DNA of 64,000 nucleotides from Schauerella fraxinea (lineage in GTDB: Bacteria; Pseudomonadota; Gammaproteobacteria; Burkholderiales; Burkholderiaceae_B): contig JAVDKK010000004.1 of assembly GCA_030849945.1 (NCBI GenBank), positions 682,001 through 746,000 of the forward strand, given 5' to 3'. The translations under genes were made by a program, and so were the position numbers. Below the pieces are notes generated by a model. The model ran no database searches and had not been told where the DNA came from. It saw nothing but the letters and a program-made list of their open reading frames with translations. Of the stretch, positions 62,166 through 64,000 are shown piece by piece. How positions within the stretch are numbered: position 1 is the first letter of the stretch; every line of letters begins with the position of its first letter.

Positions 62166-64000
62166 TTACTTCAACGTCAACGCCTGCTGCCCCACCGGCG
62201 TCACGGTGCGGCCGTTCAAGTCCACGGCGAACTTCATGTTCGGCGGCGCCTGGGTCACGCGGCTCATCGCTTCAAACAACGGCTTGAAGCGCGACTGGAA
62301 TACCGTGCCGATCGCGTTGCTATCGGCCGGCTTGCCGCCTGTAGCCTTGATCGTGGCCGTCGACGTACCCAATGCCGCATTGAATGCGCGGTACATCGCC
62401 GCACGCGGCTGCACGTCGGCATACGCCAACTCGCCCGCATTGAACAAGCGATGGAAGTCCGTTGCCATGTCGATACCGGGCACCGCTGCCAAGTCGCTCA
62501 TCGCCAAGCCTTGGGCGCTCGCCAGTTGCGTGGCCCGCAAGCGCGCCGCATCCAGATCGGCCGTAAACCGCGCCGTATCGTTCGCCGCGGGCGCCGCACC
62601 ATCGGCCGCCGTGCAGGTGGTCAGATCGACCGGAAAGCCCCCATCGCGTTGCAACTGCGCGAGGGTCACCGGCGTCTGCAGCACGGCCAAGGTGAGCAAC
62701 TGATCTGCCGTGAGCTTGGTCACCATCTCGCGCATCTCGCACGGCCAGTTGTTCTGCAGGAAGCGCAGGCGCGTGAGTTCGGAGATGTGCCACGACGCAA
62801 ACTCGCGATACGACTTCGCGTTCAACGCATCCTTGTTCCACAAGATGCTGCCGGGTTGCGATTCGAGGTACGCATGCTCAGTGGCGTAGTGCTCGAACAG
62901 CTCATTGAAGCGCGGCACGTTTTCCAGCACGACCGTATCGATATCGACCTGATTGCCGGCCTTGAACTCGGCCAGCTTATAGGCCGGCACGTACGCAGCC
63001 AGCGACGGCACCTGCACATTGACCAGATAGTTTTCGCCGTTGTAGATCGCCGTATCGTTGGTGTGCAGATGACCCGCGAAGTGCAACTGCACACCCGTCG
63101 CGGCCGCTGCCACGGTGGTGGCATCCGTAGGCTTGCGCTTCAGGTCCAGACCGCTTTCACCGAAGATCTGCGCGATCTGCTCGTTGCTGTTCTTGTAGAA
63201 CTGCACCATCGGATAGTGGCCTGTGGTGATCAGCGTTTTGCCTTGCGCCTTGGCGCGGGCCGACACATCCTGCATCCACGCCACCACATGCTGCTTGTGC
63301 GTGACCATGCGGTTCCAGCCCGCATCGCCCGAGCCGGCGAAGTTATCGGCGCGCGTGCGTTGCGCGAGATCGGCATTGGCTTGCGGGATATACACGTTCG
63401 AATCCACCGCCATCACCCACACGCCCGGGATCGGCTCGACCAGATAGGTCGCGTCCGGCGTCTTCAGGCATTGCGTGTAATCCGCCTGCTTGAACGTATC
63501 GCCCGTGCCTTCGCGGCAAATTTCATATTGACGCGTATCGGCGCCCGACTCGCGTTGCGCTTGCGGCAGGCTGTAGCCCTCCACCGTGCGGTACGAACTG
63601 TAGGGGGTTTCCCAGTACGTGTATTTGGCTTGCGGCGTGGAGCCATACAAGCTCATGAATGCCATCAGCGGCTCGTAGCCCAACTGCTGGATTTCTTCGG
63701 TACACACCGTGGGCAGATCGGCGCCGGCCGCCTGCTTCAACGCCCAAGAGCTGGTGTAGTTGGCGCACTCCGAGGCGCCGCCCTTGCTGTAGATGCGCTG
63801 CGTTTTGCCGCCCACACCCAGGAAGTCACTTTTTCCTGCCGCCATCGTGAAAGGGCGCACCGGATCGTGATTGCCGAATGTGGCCAGAAATTCGACCCCG
63901 TGGCGTGCCGCGTACTCGTCCATGATGCGCTTCAAGCCACGCATGTGCACAGGTTGACCGTCGTCGCTGAAGTCACCCGGCAACACGATGAGCTTTACGC
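62166..64000 (-). CDS. Metallophosphoesterase (5' end outside window)
   Basis: A calcineurin-like phosphoesterase cut by the window edge; at least 611 residues are visible and the N-terminus continues past 64000. The motifs seen, in order, are LPGDFSDDG (the GD motif), TFGNHDP (GNHD), TGHYPMV (metal His) and HFAGHLHTND (GHxH); only the first DxH motif would lie upstream. The C-terminal about 230 residues extend well beyond a minimal catalytic domain and contain alpha-helical stretches. The visible part has many long acidic loops typical of exported enzymes, but a signal peptide cannot be checked. The substrate is unknown. Confidence 0.88.
   Translation of the reverse strand, partial: VKLIVLPGDFSDDGQPVHMRGLKRIMDEYAARHGVEFLATFGNHDPVRPFTMAAGKSDFLGVGGKTQRIYSKGGASECANYTSSWALKQAAGADLPTVCTEEIQQLGYEPLMAFMSLYGSTPQAKYTYWETPYSSYRTVEGYSLPQAQRESGADTRQYEICREGTGDTFKQADYTQCLKTPDATYLVEPIPGVWVMAVDSNVYIPQANADLAQRTRADNFAGSGDAGWNRMVTHKQHVVAWMQDVSARAKAQGKTLITTGHYPMVQFYKNSNEQIAQIFGESGLDLKRKPTDATTVAAAATGVQLHFAGHLHTNDTAIYNGENYLVNVQVPSLAAYVPAYKLAEFKAGNQVDIDTVVLENVPRFNELFEHYATEHAYLESQPGSILWNKDALNAKSYREFASWHISELTRLRFLQNNWPCEMREMVTKLTADQLLTLAVLQTPVTLAQLQRDGGFPVDLTTCTAADGAAPAANDTARFTADLDAARLRATQLASAQGLAMSDLAAVPGIDMATDFHRLFNAGELAYADVQPRAAMYRAFNAALGTSTATIKATGGKPADSNAIGTVFQSRFKPLFEAMSRVTQAPPNMKFAVDLNGRTVTPVGQQALTLK

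Overview
The window reads as a GC-rich chromosomal segment of a betaproteobacterium of the order Burkholderiales, most like the Alcaligenaceae (Bordetella/Achromobacter relatives). The reasons are two Bug-type tripartite tricarboxylate receptors, several CaiB/BaiF CoA-transferases and CitE-like lyases, many amino-acid and amide ABC transporters each with its own regulator, a PA4780-type RIO kinase and a FlhD-like protein. I cannot fix the genus from the sequence alone. There is no sign of a prophage, insertion sequence, CRISPR array or rRNA operon. It is mostly catabolic and transport 'accessory metabolism' genes plus a few housekeeping genes (serB, tRNA-Arg, kup).

Layout. 1-4.6 kb: the end of a branched-chain-amino-acid/amide type ABC transporter (two ATPases), an N,N-dimethylformamidase-like hydrolase and a LacI regulator. 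4.55-5.44 kb: serB on the minus strand. 5.6-17.5 kb: a large carboxylic-acid module. A CaiB CoA-transferase and an HMG-CoA-lyase-like enzyme form one operon; a GntR/UTRA regulator is read the other way; and a nine-gene operon holds a Bug receptor, a CitE lyase, a second CaiB transferase, a complete LivHMGKF-type transporter and a second CitE lyase. The two operon starts carry the same inverted repeat (TGTACG-N6-CGTAC), so they are probably one regulon. 17.5-20.9 kb: Old-Yellow-Enzyme family oxidoreductase, Tat-signal aldo/keto reductase and divergent LysR. 20.94-21.01 kb: tRNA-Arg(UCU). 21.0-23.7 kb: FAD-dependent amine oxidase-like gene and an outer-membrane phospholipase A with an extra N-terminal region.

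23.7-29.0 kb: a short KdpD-like kinase and KdpE-like regulator next to kup rather than kdpFABC, and a PLP enzyme overlapping kup. 29.1-34.1 kb: glutathione transferase, then a Bug receptor, amidase, isochorismatase-fold hydrolase and GntR/FCD regulator operon preceded by a TGTAGA-N3-TCTACA operator. 34.4-39.7 kb: IclR regulator, polar amino-acid ABC transporter, HutD and HutF, a partial histidine-degradation module. 39.7-47.7 kb: RIO kinase; cystathionine-beta-lyase-like enzyme with an amino-acid ABC transporter, divergent from a thiol dioxygenase and a four-domain rhodanese, which looks like a sulfur-compound catabolic module.

47.7-51.7 kb: a degenerate tandem repeat, a solo FlhD-like gene, a chemoreceptor, a 24-residue membrane peptide with its own terminator, a hairpin-rich non-coding stretch and an unrecognised 108-residue protein. 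51.7-60.3 kb: LysR and a divergent seven-gene operon with a peptide-type ABC transporter (binding protein, two permeases, two ATPases), an alpha/beta hydrolase and an M20 carboxypeptidase. 60.4-64.0 kb: AraC regulator, LysE exporter and the 3' part of a metallophosphoesterase. No canonical defence system or phage machinery is visible. The strongest candidates for undescribed biology are the GntR-controlled CoA-ester module (with an HMG-CoA-lyase paralog whose catalytic cysteine is glycine), the thiol-dioxygenase/rhodanese module and the KdpDE-like/kup pairing.
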